Of a stretch of 64,000 nt of DNA, positions 8,831 to 17,070 are shown one piece after another (positions within the stretch are counted from its first letter, which is position 1; each line of letters begins with the position of its first letter). A program made the translations under genes and the position numbers. This stretch comes from Zobellella maritima (GTDB lineage Bacteria; Pseudomonadota; Gammaproteobacteria; Enterobacterales; Aeromonadaceae): positions 310,001 to 374,000 of the forward strand of contig NZ_QCZE01000002.1 of NCBI RefSeq assembly GCF_003075035.1. The letters are read 5' to 3'. Under the pieces are notes generated by a model, which worked only from the letters and a program-made list of their open reading frames with translations, was not told the origin of the DNA and ran no database searches.

Positions 8831-9706
8831 TTATGGGGTGGCCTTGAAGGTTTCGTCGCAGGCGCTGATCAGCCGCTCCGCCAGCAGCTTGCTGTGGGCC
8901 GAGAGTTTGTCCTGGGCGTGCAGGGTCAGCTCCAGATCCGGCACCGGGGGCAGGCCGTCCTGTTCATCCAGGATGCGGTGGCTCGGTGTCACCAGCCGCC
9001 GGGGCAGCAGCGAAATACCCAACCCCGCCTCCACCGCACAGCACACCCCGGACAGGCTGGTGCTGACATAGGCCAGCCGCCAGCTGCGGCCCAGGCTGTC
9101 GAAGGTATGGGCCATTTCACTGCGGTACAGGCCGCCGATGGGAAAGGTGACCAGGGGGATGGGGTGGTTGTCGAGGCTGTTGCCGTGCAGGCTGTCGATC
9201 CAGCACAGGGGTTCGGGCCAGCTGGCCAGGCCGGGTGCGCTGCCCTGGCGCTGCTTGACCAGTGCCAGATCCAGCTCGTTGCGCTGGAATTCGCGCCAGA
9301 TATCGCTGCACAGGCCGCTATTCACCTCCAGTCGGGTACCCGGGTATTCGCCTGAGAAGGCGGACAGGGTAGGCATGATGGCGTGGGTGGCGAAGTCTTC
9401 CGGGACTCCCAGGCGGATCTTCTGTTGTTCGGCGCTCAGGCTGGTCTGGGCCACCGCCTCGTTCATCAGCTGCAGGATGCGGCGGGCATAGCTTAGTACC
9501 CGCTCGCCCTCCAGGGTGGCGGTAACGTAACGGCCCTTGCGGTGCAACAGCTCGCAGCCAAGCAGGGCTTCCAGCTTGCGTATCTGCTGGCTGACGGTGG
9601 ATTGGGTGAGATGGGTGCTGTCGGCGGCGCGGGTAAAGCTGCCGGTGTCGACCACGGCGACAAAGCTGCGCAGCAGCACGGGGTCAAGGGTGTTATTCAG
9701 GTTCAT
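8831..9706 (-). CDS. LysR family transcriptional regulator, divergent from allE
   Basis: About 291 residues from the chosen ATG (MNLNNTLDPVLLRSFVAV). The N-terminal winged helix reads TGSFTRAADSTHLTQSTVSQQIRKLE, the classic LysR DNA-binding pattern. The rest is the periplasmic-binding-protein-like effector domain (IRLGVPEDFATHAIMP; GISLLPRRLV). Alternative in-frame starts exist at 9715 and 9766, and none has a clear ribosome site. The gene is transcribed away from the ureidoglycine aminohydrolase gene, so that gene is its likely target, with a purine-degradation metabolite as a plausible effector; both are inferred from position. Confidence 0.85.
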   Translation of the reverse strand: MNLNNTLDPVLLRSFVAVVDTGSFTRAADSTHLTQSTVSQQIRKLEALLGCELLHRKGRYVTATLEGERVLSYARRILQLMNEAVAQTSLSAEQQKIRLGVPEDFATHAIMPTLSAFSGEYPGTRLEVNSGLCSDIWREFQRNELDLALVKQRQGSAPGLASWPEPLCWIDSLHGNSLDNHPIPLVTFPIGGLYRSEMAHTFDSLGRSWRLAYVSTSLSGVCCAVEAGLGISLLPRRLVTPSHRILDEQDGLPPVPDLELTLHAQDKLSAHSKLLAERLISACDETFKATP

Positions 9707-9776
9707 TATGCTCATATCAGTGGTAAATCCACTGGTTGTCATTCGGTTATTTAATTTATAAATCAAATGGCCATGC

Positions 9777-9790
9777 TCTACAATCGTAGA
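9777..9790. promoter_or_regulatory. Short palindrome, candidate LysR site
   Basis: TCTACAATCGTAGA has 5-bp perfect arms around AATC and fits the T-N11-A pattern of LysR boxes. It lies between the divergent lysR and allE genes, about 85 bp before the allE start. Binding is inferred from position only. Confidence 0.35.
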
Positions 9791-9806
9791 TGTTCAGCAT
9801 TTATGC

Positions 9807-9828
9807 AGCCAGGCCCATGGGCCTGGCT
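9807..9828. repeat. 22-bp perfect palindrome upstream of allE
   Basis: AGCCAGGCCC followed directly by its reverse complement ATGGGCCTGGCT gives a loopless perfect palindrome. A second 7-bp hairpin (GCTGGCG-GCA-CGCCAGC, about 9832-9848) follows. Both lie between the divergent promoter region and the allE start and could be an operator or a leader-RNA structure. Confidence 0.6.
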
Positions 9829-9873
9829 CCTGCTGGCGGCACGCCAGCCACTTAGTATCAAAGGACAGATATC

Positions 9874-10725
9874 ATGGCCCGTAATAGCTACTATGCCCCC
9901 ACCGGTGGTCTCCCGCCCCAGACTCAGCTGATTAACGACCGCGCGGTCTTTACCGAGGCTTACGCCATCATCCCCAAGGGTGTGATGAGCGACATAGTGA
10001 CCAGCTTCCTGCCTTTCTGGGATAACACTCGCCTGTGGGTCATTGCCCGTCCGATGAGCGGTTTTTCCGAAACTTTCTCCCATTACATCATGGAAGTGTC
10101 TCCCCAGGGCGGCAGCGACAAGCCTGAGCTGGACAGCGGTGCTCAGGGCGTGTTGTTCGTGGTGGAAGGCGAGATGACCCTGACCCTGGAAGGCAAGCAA
10201 CACCAGATGCAGTGCGGTGGCTATGCCTACCTGCCGCCGGGTGCCAGCTGGACTCTGAAGAACAACGGCGATGCGCCGGTGCGCTTCCATTGGATCCGCA
10301 AGGCCTACGAGTTCGTGGACGGTATCGATGTACCGGAAGCCTTCGTGACCAACGAAAACGACATTGAACCGACGCCGATGCCGGACACCAACGATGCCTG
10401 GGCAACAACCCGCTTCGTGGACTCTGCCGACATGCGTCACGACATGCAGGTCAACATAGTGACTTTCCAGCCCGGCGGCGTGATTCCGTTCGATGAAACC
10501 CACGTCATGGAGCACGGCCTTTACGTGCTCGAAGGCAAGGCGGTATACCATCTGAATCAGAACTGGGTTGAAGTGGAAGCCGGTGACTACATGTGGCTGC
10601 GCGCCTTCTGCCCGCAGGCTTGCTACGCCAGCGGCCCGACCCGTTTCCGCTACCTGCTGTACAAGGATATCAACCGTCATATGGTGCTGAATGCTTCCCC
10701 TGCCTATCGCGGCAATCGCAGGTAA
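9874..10725 (+). CDS. allE: (S)-ureidoglycine aminohydrolase
   Basis: A 283-residue bicupin of the YlbA/AllE family. The first cupin runs to about residue 130 (FVVEGEMTLTLEGK, YAYLPPGASW). The second (from about 195) carries the metal-binding residues in TFQPGGVIPFDETHVMEHG and GDYMWLRAFCPQACYA. The enzyme releases ammonia from (S)-ureidoglycine to give (S)-ureidoglycolate, a late step of purine (allantoin) degradation, using manganese. No other allantoin gene lies in the window, so the rest of the pathway must be elsewhere. A divergent LysR and a downstream LysR flank it. A terminator follows directly, so it is transcribed alone. Confidence 0.9.
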   Translation: MARNSYYAPTGGLPPQTQLINDRAVFTEAYAIIPKGVMSDIVTSFLPFWDNTRLWVIARPMSGFSETFSHYIMEVSPQGGSDKPELDSGAQGVLFVVEGEMTLTLEGKQHQMQCGGYAYLPPGASWTLKNNGDAPVRFHWIRKAYEFVDGIDVPEAFVTNENDIEPTPMPDTNDAWATTRFVDSADMRHDMQVNIVTFQPGGVIPFDETHVMEHGLYVLEGKAVYHLNQNWVEVEAGDYMWLRAFCPQACYASGPTRFRYLLYKDINRHMVLNASPAYRGNRR

Positions 10726-10741
10726 GCAGCATCTGCCAAGC

Positions 10742-10769
10742 AAAGGGCGGCCTTCGGGCCGCCCTTTTT
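10742..10769 (+). terminator. Rho-independent terminator after allE
   Basis: An 11-bp stem with TTCG tetraloop (AAAGGGCGGCC / GGCCGCCCTTT), followed by further T residues. A textbook intrinsic terminator 17 bp after the allE stop. Confidence 0.92.
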
Positions 10770-10829
10770 CCTTCCTGTACGCCCATTGGCTGACCTAAGA
10801 TAGCCGGCAAACCCATGATGGAATGCGCA

Positions 10830-11762
10830 ATGGTGCACAAGGCCAATCTTAACCTGTTACCCACCCTCAAGGTGTTGCTTGATACCCGCAACCTCAGCCG
10901 GGCGGCCGAGCTGCTGCACCTGAGCCAACCCTCCATCAGTAAACAACTGGCACAGTTGCGCAGCGAGTTCAACGACGAGCTGCTGGTGCGCGAGGGCCAG
11001 CGCTGGCTGCTGACGCCCCGGGCCGAGACATTGGCCCGGGAGCTGGCCGATTCCCTGGGTGCCCTGGAGCGGCTTTATGCCGCTCCCGGCTTCGCTCCCG
11101 CCCGCTGTAAGCGGGTATTCAGGTTGGCTTCGTCCGATTATGTGGCCCAATACATACTGCCGGATATCTGCGCCGAGCTGGCGCGCCAGGCGCCGCTGGC
11201 CACCCTGGAATATGTATTGTGGGACAAGCGCCAACTGCCGAACCTGTGGGAATCGGATCTGGATATGGTGTCGACCATCACCAACGAAGTGCCCGAGCTG
11301 ATCCGTGGCCTGCATCAGGGCGAGGATGGTCTGGTGGTATTGATGGGTCGGCATCATCCGCTGGCAGGCAAGACTATTGACCTGCCGGAATACCTTGACT
11401 GGCCCCACCTGCAGGTGAGCGGCGGTGGTGACAAAGACAGCCCGGTGGAACGGGTGCTGGCCCCCAGGGGACTGGCCCGGCGCTGGTTTGCCCGGGTGCC
11501 CTTTTTTCAGGCGGCGGTGGAGGTGCTCTGCCGCACCGACTGCCTGATGACCACCCCGGCCCATATCGCCTGGCAGCTGTCGCAGCAGCATGGCCTGACC
11601 TACGGCTTCCTGCCCTTCGCCACCAGGCCCCAGCAATACTATTTGATGTGGCATCAACGGCATCATCAGGACCCGGCCCATCGCTGGTTTCGGGAGCTGG
11701 CCTATCCTTTTTTACGGGACCATCTGCAACGGACCGCTCGCGAGAGTCGTACCGGGCTATAG
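10830..11762 (+). CDS. LysR family transcriptional regulator
   Basis: About 310 residues. The helix-turn-helix lies near residues 15-55 (TRNLSRAAELLHLSQPSISKQLAQLR). The effector domain has RVFRLASSDYVAQYILP and HHPLAGKTIDL. The N-terminal style NLNLLPTLKVLLDTRN places it in the NodD/LeuO-like branch. The ATG at 10830 is preceded by TGGA at 7 nt; in-frame ATGs at 10815 and 10818 are also possible. It sits between allE and a LysE exporter gene 99 bp downstream in the same direction; the exporter may be its target, which is a guess from position. Confidence 0.82.
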   Translation: MVHKANLNLLPTLKVLLDTRNLSRAAELLHLSQPSISKQLAQLRSEFNDELLVREGQRWLLTPRAETLARELADSLGALERLYAAPGFAPARCKRVFRLASSDYVAQYILPDICAELARQAPLATLEYVLWDKRQLPNLWESDLDMVSTITNEVPELIRGLHQGEDGLVVLMGRHHPLAGKTIDLPEYLDWPHLQVSGGGDKDSPVERVLAPRGLARRWFARVPFFQAAVEVLCRTDCLMTTPAHIAWQLSQQHGLTYGFLPFATRPQQYYLMWHQRHHQDPAHRWFRELAYPFLRDHLQRTARESRTGL

Positions 11763-11861
11763 TTTTTGGTTATGTCTTGTATTCATAACTTTCACTTTGT
11801 GCATAGTTATGGCGAGACTAAGCTGAACGTCATTGAAGAGCACGAATAAAGGGGTGGGGCA

Positions 11862-12470
11862 ATGGAGTTTTCCAGCTGGCTGGCGCTGGCGGCGATTTGT
11901 GTAATGGGGGCGCTCAGCCCTGGTCCCAGCCTGGCGCTGGTCATCCGCAATACGGTGAGAGGAGGGCACGGACACGGGGTGGCCACGGCACTGGGCCATG
12001 GCCTGGGGGTGGGTATCTACGCGCTGCTCACCGCCCTGGGACTGTCGCTGCTGATCACCAGGACCCCGCTGTTGTTTGATGTTATCCGCTATGGCGGCGC
12101 CGCTTTCCTGGCCTGGCTGGGGATCCGCGCACTGCTGGCCAAACCGGTCGTTGGCGAAAGCAGCAAGGCCCTGCATGCGGTGCACAGCCGCCGGGGCGCC
12201 TTTGAGGGCTTTATGGTGGCGTTTCTGAACCCCCAGCTGGCCATCTTTTTTGTGGCCTTGTTCAGCCAATTTGTGCAGGCGGACACCGGCTGGCAACAGG
12301 GTGGGATCATGATGCTCACCGCCGGCGGCATCGATGCGCTCTGGTATGTACTGGTGGCGCTGGCATTGTCCCGCGGGCCCGTGCTGGTCTGGCTCAAGGC
12401 CAAATCGGGGGTGATCGATAAATTGAGCGGCCTGGTGCTGCTGGGGCTGGCGGTGAAGGTGGTGTTCTAA
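11862..12470 (+). CDS. LysE/RhtB family amino-acid exporter
   Basis: A 202-residue inner-membrane protein with about six hydrophobic segments. The family signature SPGPSLALVIRNTVRGG is near residue 20 and NPQLAIFFVALFSQF is in the middle. LysE/RhtB proteins export amino acids such as lysine, homoserine, threonine or leucine in exchange for protons; the substrate cannot be told. It starts at an ATG after GGGGTGGGGC and ends directly against a second, broken LysE-type reading frame whose ATG touches this stop codon. Confidence 0.88.
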   Translation: MEFSSWLALAAICVMGALSPGPSLALVIRNTVRGGHGHGVATALGHGLGVGIYALLTALGLSLLITRTPLLFDVIRYGGAAFLAWLGIRALLAKPVVGESSKALHAVHSRRGAFEGFMVAFLNPQLAIFFVALFSQFVQADTGWQQGGIMMLTAGGIDALWYVLVALALSRGPVLVWLKAKSGVIDKLSGLVLLGLAVKVVF

Positions 12471-12679
12471 ATGGAATTCAATACCTTGCTGATGTTTATC
12501 CTGGCCTGCCTGTCACTCAACCTGACCCCTGGGCCGGATGTGGCTGATGTCGTCTCCAATAGCAGGCGCGGCAAACGGAAATCCGGTCAGGCAGCGGTCA
12601 CTATACCAGGGCGATAGGAGGCGGTGCCGGGCTGCTGTTGGTGGGGGTGAGCGCCCGTATCGCCTTAGGGAAAAGCTAG
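12471..12679 (+). pseudogene. Remnant of a second LysE/RhtB exporter
   Basis: Starting at the ATG that directly follows the previous stop, the frame reads MEFNTLLMFILACLSLNLTP then GPDV, the typical LysE/RhtB N-terminus, and then loses similarity and stops at 12615-12617. In the next frame, 12614-12679 reads GGGAGLLLVGVSARIALGKS, which matches the usual C-terminus of the family. So the two ends of a roughly 200-residue exporter remain and about 150 central codons are lost, plus a frame change. The tail overlaps the end of the convergent VOC gene by 4 bp. Confidence 0.75.
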
Positions 12680-13056
12680 TGCATGGAGTGCAGGCCGATC
12701 ACATTGCCCTCGGTATCGGCCACCAGGGCGATAAAGCCGTACGGGCCGATGGCAAACTTGTTGCGCACTATGTGCCCGCCGTGTGCCGCTGCCCGCCCGG
12801 CCTGCTCGGCACAGTCATCGCAGCTGAAGTACACCAGGGTACCACCGCCACCGGGAGGGCAGCCTTCCATCTTTACTAGGGCTCCGCAGGCGCCAGTACC
12901 CTCCTCTTTGCCCGGAAACATCCACATTTCCGGCCAGTCTCCTTCCATCTTGTCCGGCTGCTCCAGTGTTACGGCCAGCACGGCTTCATAGAATTTTCTG
13001 GCCCGCGCCATATCTGCCACATAGACCTCAAACCAGACTACCGGGTTGCTGTTCAT
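12676..13056 (-). CDS. VOC (glyoxalase/bleomycin-resistance fold) protein
   Basis: 126 residues from the chosen ATG (MNSNPVVWFEVYVADMARAR). It shows the paired beta-alpha-beta-beta-beta halves of the vicinal-oxygen-chelate fold: VYVADMARARKFYEAVL at the start and KFAIGPYGFIALVADTEGN near the end, with metal-site candidates E and H (GNVIGLHS). Members of this YP_-type branch (often called YdcJ/PhnB-like glyoxalases) have no assigned substrate. The upstream in-frame start at 13125 lacks a ribosome site and was rejected. It converges with the LysE remnant. Confidence 0.8.
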   Translation of the reverse strand: MNSNPVVWFEVYVADMARARKFYEAVLAVTLEQPDKMEGDWPEMWMFPGKEEGTGACGALVKMEGCPPGGGGTLVYFSCDDCAEQAGRAAAHGGHIVRNKFAIGPYGFIALVADTEGNVIGLHSMH

Positions 13057-13206
13057 CAGTATGCTCCTTGTTATCGTTCCGGAGTCACCGTTACCGCGTT
13101 CCGCCTTCCTGTGCCTGACCGCCAATGTAGTCGATCAGGCGGCGAGCCGCCCGGCGGGGAATTTTTCCAGATCGGTATCGAGGCCGTACCTGGGTGCTGG
13201 CCAGGC

Positions 13207-13998
13207 TCAGGAGGGGATCAGCAGCAACGGGTTGGCTGCCCGTCGGCAGATGCCTTCTGCCACGCTGCCGAGTGGTGGTTCGTTGCCGGATGGGCTGCCA
13301 TGCTTGCCGATCACGATCAGCGGTGTTTTCAGTTCACTGGCGGTATCGCAAACATCATCCACGGGATCGCCGAGGACGACGCCGATGTCCAGGCGTTCAT
13401 TGTCCGCGGTAAATCCCTCTTCGGCCTTCAGCTCTTCGAAGTCCAGCTGATGCTCCGGATTGTTGACTATCATCACCCGGCCACTGCGCTTGCTTCCCAG
13501 CAGCTCGGTGAAGCAGGCCCGTGCCCGGGTGGAGGCTGGAGAGTGATCCGTGACCAACAGCAGGGGGGCGTTGTCATCGATGGGGCCGAGATCAACCGGG
13601 ATAATCAGCAGCGGCAGCCGGCTCTGGCGGGCAAGGTCGAGCGCCACATTACCCATAAAGAAATCCTGCCCGCGGGAATGACTGTTGTTGGCGACCAGTA
13701 TCAGCCCGGCCTGCCGGCGGGTTGCGATCTCCAGCAGGGAGGAAGCGGCGAAGCCCGACACGTAGGCGGGTTCTGTCGGTATTGCCAGGGACTCTGCCAT
13801 GTCCTTCGCCAATTGTTCCAGGTGAGTACGGCGGTTGGCGCAGGCGTTGGCTTCCTTGTGGGTCCTGTGATGGGGCTCGTCCGCATGGAACAGGGTAAGT
13901 TGCCCTATTCCCAGCAGGGGGAGTATGCGTGTCAGCTGGTCCCGGGCCCGGTCCCAGCCGGCGGAAAAATCAACGCCTGCGATGCAATGCCTGAACAT
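13207..13998 (-). CDS. Tandem-domain universal stress protein (UspA family)
   Basis: 263 residues, two UspA folds in tandem. The first half starts MFRHCIAGVDFS and ends FMGNVALDLARQSRLPLLIIP. The second starts PLLLVTDHSPAS and ends VIGKHGSPSGNEPPLGSVAEGICRRAANPLLLIPS. The G-x2-G-x9-G-S type nucleotide loop is clearer in the second half (GKHGSPSG). UspA proteins help cells survive starvation and redox stress, often binding ATP. It lies 830 bp from a beta-CASP ribonuclease gene transcribed divergently, next to nucleotide-salvage genes, a stress-type setting. Start chosen at the ATG preceded by AAGGGGGAGTT. Confidence 0.87.
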   Translation of the reverse strand: MFRHCIAGVDFSAGWDRARDQLTRILPLLGIGQLTLFHADEPHHRTHKEANACANRRTHLEQLAKDMAESLAIPTEPAYVSGFAASSLLEIATRRQAGLILVANNSHSRGQDFFMGNVALDLARQSRLPLLIIPVDLGPIDDNAPLLLVTDHSPASTRARACFTELLGSKRSGRVMIVNNPEHQLDFEELKAEEGFTADNERLDIGVVLGDPVDDVCDTASELKTPLIVIGKHGSPSGNEPPLGSVAEGICRRAANPLLLIPS

Positions 13999-14099
13999 AA
14001 CTCCCCCTTAGTGCGGTGCTGATCCAGCCCGACATCAACGATTATCCTCAGTCCAAGAATAGTTCAGGGTTGTGAGGCCCGCTTTCTTCTGACCTGCGG

Positions 14100-14441
14100 C
14101 TATTTGAGGCGGCTGGCCCGGCGGATGCGCAGCAGTTCGACCCGGATCCCCAACTGGCTGTTATCCCGCAGGCGGGCCAGGGCCTCTATCGCCAGGCCAT
14201 CCTGCTGGAAGGCGGTCGGCAGGTTAATGGGATGGTAGTAGGTGCCGCGTATATCTCGAATGATATAAAGGCCGCCCTCCAGGTTCAGGTAGCGCACCGT
14301 ACCGCTGATATATATTCCAGGGTCGCCGGGGGTGATATCCAGCCAGCGTGGGCTGCTGGCATGGGCTGCGATGGGCAGCAGCATGACCAGAGCCAGAAAC
14401 AGCTGCCGGGCACGCCAGCGACGGCAGGAAAAGCATGACAT
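14100..14441 (-). CDS. Small exported protein of unknown function
   Basis: 113 residues. A basic start (MSCFSCRRWRARQ), a hydrophobic stretch LFLALVMLLPIAAHA and the likely cleavage at AHA-SS make a signal peptide. The mature part has the pattern SGTVRYLNLEGGLYIIRD then YYHPINLPTAFQQDGLAIEAL, which looks like a small beta-barrel (OB-like) secreted domain seen in periplasmic proteins of unknown role; I recall the EGG-x2-I and INLP pattern but cannot name the family. The ATG at 14441 is preceded by AGGAG at 7 nt. It lies downstream of no other gene and upstream of the usp gene on the same strand. Confidence 0.7.
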   Translation of the reverse strand: MSCFSCRRWRARQLFLALVMLLPIAAHASSPRWLDITPGDPGIYISGTVRYLNLEGGLYIIRDIRGTYYHPINLPTAFQQDGLAIEALARLRDNSQLGIRVELLRIRRASRLK

Positions 14442-14827
14442 ACAAGGCTCCTGTCGGGTGCCCTCTCGAACAGCATCATGACAGGGTACACAATCCCACT
14501 GGTGGGCTGCATGCCGATGGCCCTTACACGGTATCGAACAGCAGGCCCGGGCATTATGTACCCATGACTATCAAGCCCGCCTGCAAGGTGATGATTAATA
14601 CTCGTGCGCCTTGTCAGGACTCACATTAACTATAGCCGGCTTGGGGCGACGAGAGGCTGGCGGTGTCGCACGGGCGGGAAAGTGGGCGGAAAAACACGGC
14701 GTACTGATAAATACTGATAGCAGATGGCGGCGTTGGCCTGGTCGGCCGTAGGGTGTGTGCCAGCGTCAAGGGGACTGTGCCTTCCTGCTTGTCCCCGGCC
14801 CAACATCATCAACTGGAGGGAACCAGG
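14442..14827. other. Divergent intergenic region, no gene seen
   Basis: 386 bp between the exported protein and the beta-CASP ribonuclease gene. It must hold the promoters of both. No convincing -35/-10 pair, FNR-type box or RNA gene was recognised. Short reading frames here lack ribosome sites. Confidence 0.5.
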
Positions 14828-16183
14828 GTGAAGATCACTTTTCTTGGTGCTACACAAACGGTCACCGGCTCCAAATTTCTGGTCAGTAGCGGTGATACCC
14901 GGATCCTGGTGGACTGCGGTCTGTACCAGGGTTACAAATGGCTACGTGAGCGTAACCGACAGCCGTTGCCCCTGGATATCCGCAAGCTCGATGCCATCGT
15001 GCTGACCCATGCCCACCTGGATCACTCCGGCTATATTCCGGTGCTCTATCGGCAAGGCTACCGCGGTCCCGTCTATTGTCATCCGGCGACCCGCGCCCTG
15101 TGTGGCGTGCTGCTACCGGACAGCGGCCACCTGCAGGAAGAAGACGCCAAGTTCTTCACCCGTCATCAGCTGGGCAAGCATGAGAAGCCTGAACCCTTGT
15201 ATGACAGAAAAACGGCGGAACGCAGCCTGGAGCTGTTCAAGACCCTGGAGTTTGACCGCAAACTGGATATTGGCCCTATGCGGCTGCATCTGCAGCCCGC
15301 CGGCCATATTCTGGGGGCCGGCAGCCTGATCCTCGAAGCCGAGGGCAAGCGGGTGGGGTTTTCCGGCGATGTGGGGCGGCCGAACGATCTCTTTATGCGG
15401 GCGCCCCGGCCGCTGCCCGAGCTGGATCTGCTGTTGCTGGAGTCCACCTATGGTGATCGCCGACATGAGGCGACGGATCCTCTCGAACAGTTGGCGACTT
15501 TGGTCAATGAAACGGTGGCCGGCGGCGGTGTCATGCTGATCCCCAGCTTCGCCGTAGGCCGGGCTCAGGTCATCCAGTATTTGCTGGCGACCCTGATGCG
15601 TGAGGAGCGTATTCCCCGGCTCAAGGTGTTTCTCGACAGCCCCATGGCCATCGATGTCAGCGATATCTATTGCCGTTTTGTCGACCAGCACAAGCTGAGC
15701 CACGGTGATTGTCAGCAGCTGAACCAGGCCATTACCTTTATCCGCAGTGTTGAACAGTCCAGGGCGCTGGCCGATGAGCATTACCCCCATATCATCATCG
15801 CCGGCAGCGGCATGGTGACGGGCGGGCGTATCCTCCACCATATGAAGCGACTGCTGCCCGATCACAGAACCACCCTGGTACTGACCGGTTTCCAGGCGGG
15901 CGGTACCCGAGGCGCCAAGCTGTCCCAGGGGATGGACAGCGTGATGATCCACGGCGACTGGGTGCCGAATCGCGCCCGTATCGAGATGCTCCATGGGCTG
16001 TCGGGGCACGGCGATTACATCGAGCTTCAGCAATGGCTGGCGGCATCGGCCCTGACGCCGGACACCCGTATCCAGCTGGTGCACGGCGAGCCCGAAGCGC
16101 TGGAGGCGATGCGCGATCATCTGCGAAGGAGCACACCTTATGAGGTGGAGATCGGAGAATATCAGCGGATCCTGACAGTCTAG
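14828..16183 (+). CDS. MBL-fold / beta-CASP ribonuclease (YSH1/CPSF73-like)
   Basis: 451 residues from a GTG start (VKITFLGATQTVTGSKF), preceded by GGAGGG at 7 nt; the longer frame from 14753 has no ribosome site. The metallo-beta-lactamase metal motif THAHLDHSGYIP is near residue 55-65, with further ligands in PAGHILGAGS, FSGDVG and, at the end, HGE. The beta-CASP part carries GSGMVTGGRILHHM, GFQAGGTRG and LSGHGDY. Such proteins are zinc-dependent RNA endo/exonucleases. Its 3' end overlaps by 4 bp that of the convergent PRPP-synthetase-like gene. Together with the phosphorylase this suggests RNA turnover feeding nucleotide salvage; that link is inferred. Confidence 0.88.
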   Translation: MKITFLGATQTVTGSKFLVSSGDTRILVDCGLYQGYKWLRERNRQPLPLDIRKLDAIVLTHAHLDHSGYIPVLYRQGYRGPVYCHPATRALCGVLLPDSGHLQEEDAKFFTRHQLGKHEKPEPLYDRKTAERSLELFKTLEFDRKLDIGPMRLHLQPAGHILGAGSLILEAEGKRVGFSGDVGRPNDLFMRAPRPLPELDLLLLESTYGDRRHEATDPLEQLATLVNETVAGGGVMLIPSFAVGRAQVIQYLLATLMREERIPRLKVFLDSPMAIDVSDIYCRFVDQHKLSHGDCQQLNQAITFIRSVEQSRALADEHYPHIIIAGSGMVTGGRILHHMKRLLPDHRTTLVLTGFQAGGTRGAKLSQGMDSVMIHGDWVPNRARIEMLHGLSGHGDYIELQQWLAASALTPDTRIQLVHGEPEALEAMRDHLRRSTPYEVEIGEYQRILTV

Positions 16184-17070
16184 TTATTCAGTAGCTGCCG
16201 TATCGGCGGCAATAACAGCGGGCTCAGATCGATGGTGTTGGAGGGGTGGGCAACGGCATTGGTGGTGATCAGCCGGCGCAAGCCATGGCTGGCCAGCCTA
16301 TGCTCGATTCGGTCGGCAAACAGCCCGTGGATGGCGGCGCAATCCACCCGCTGAAGGCCCTGAGCATGCAAGGCTGACAAGGCTTGCAGCACCGTCTGGC
16401 CGCTGGCGATCACATCATCGATGATCACTGCGCTATGGTCACGCCATGCGGTTAACACCGGCAGGCTGACCTGTACATCCCGATCCCCACGCCGCTGTTT
16501 TTCCCCTACCACATAGTCATGGCCGCTCTCGGCGGCGATTTGCGCCACCCATTGTTCACTCTCGGCATCCGGCCCCACCAGCAGCAATTTTTCCTGATGG
16601 TCACGCAGCCACTGAGCCAGCAGGGGGGCTGCCTGGATCACGGTACAGGGCACCTGGTAGATCTGGTCCAGGTTGTGATAGCGGTGCAGGTGGGGATCGA
16701 CAGTGACCAGCCAGTCTATCTGTTCCGACAGCAGCCGGGCAAAGGTGCGCGAGGTCACCGCCTCGCCCGGATGAAAACGACAGTCCTGGCGCATGTAACA
16801 CAGGTAAGGGGCAACCAGGCCCACCTGGCTGGCGCCCAGCTCCCTCAGGGTGTCACACAGGAAACACAGGGGCAGGAACTTGTCGTCGGGGCGTGACAGC
16901 GCCGCCAGCACCAGGGCCGGGCGTCCGTTTATCTCGTTACCGATGCGCAGGTAGCTTTCGCCGTCCGGAAAACGGCGTTGTTCCAGCTGGCCGGGCTCGG
17001 CATGCAGTCCCCGGCAGAGCGGAGCAAACAACGGGTGATCGGTATCCGGGGAAAACAGTAGGGGGATCAT
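16180..17070 (-). CDS. Ribose-phosphate pyrophosphokinase homologue
   Basis: 296 residues, close to the length of bacterial and archaeal PRPP synthetases. It shows RRFPDGESYLRI at the start, APYLCYMRQDCRFHPGEAV (the flexible catalytic-loop region), VTVDPHLHRYHN (metal/ATP site) and the PRPP loop VIIDDVIASGQTVLQAL near residue 215. The family makes PRPP from ribose 5-phosphate and ATP. This is a divergent member, not the housekeeping Prs. Its ATG overlaps the stop of the upstream phosphorylase gene (ATGA), so the two are translationally coupled. That pairing hints at use of the ribose phosphate from nucleotide phosphorolysis. Confidence 0.83.
   Translation of the reverse strand: MIPLLFSPDTDHPLFAPLCRGLHAEPGQLEQRRFPDGESYLRIGNEINGRPALVLAALSRPDDKFLPLCFLCDTLRELGASQVGLVAPYLCYMRQDCRFHPGEAVTSRTFARLLSEQIDWLVTVDPHLHRYHNLDQIYQVPCTVIQAAPLLAQWLRDHQEKLLLVGPDAESEQWVAQIAAESGHDYVVGEKQRRGDRDVQVSLPVLTAWRDHSAVIIDDVIASGQTVLQALSALHAQGLQRVDCAAIHGLFADRIEHRLASHGLRRLITTNAVAHPSNTIDLSPLLLPPIRQLLNN

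Noticed and set aside
15113-16120. Long antisense frame inside the beta-CASP ribonuclease gene
   Set aside because: Same reason: a shadow of a strongly conserved plus-strand gene.
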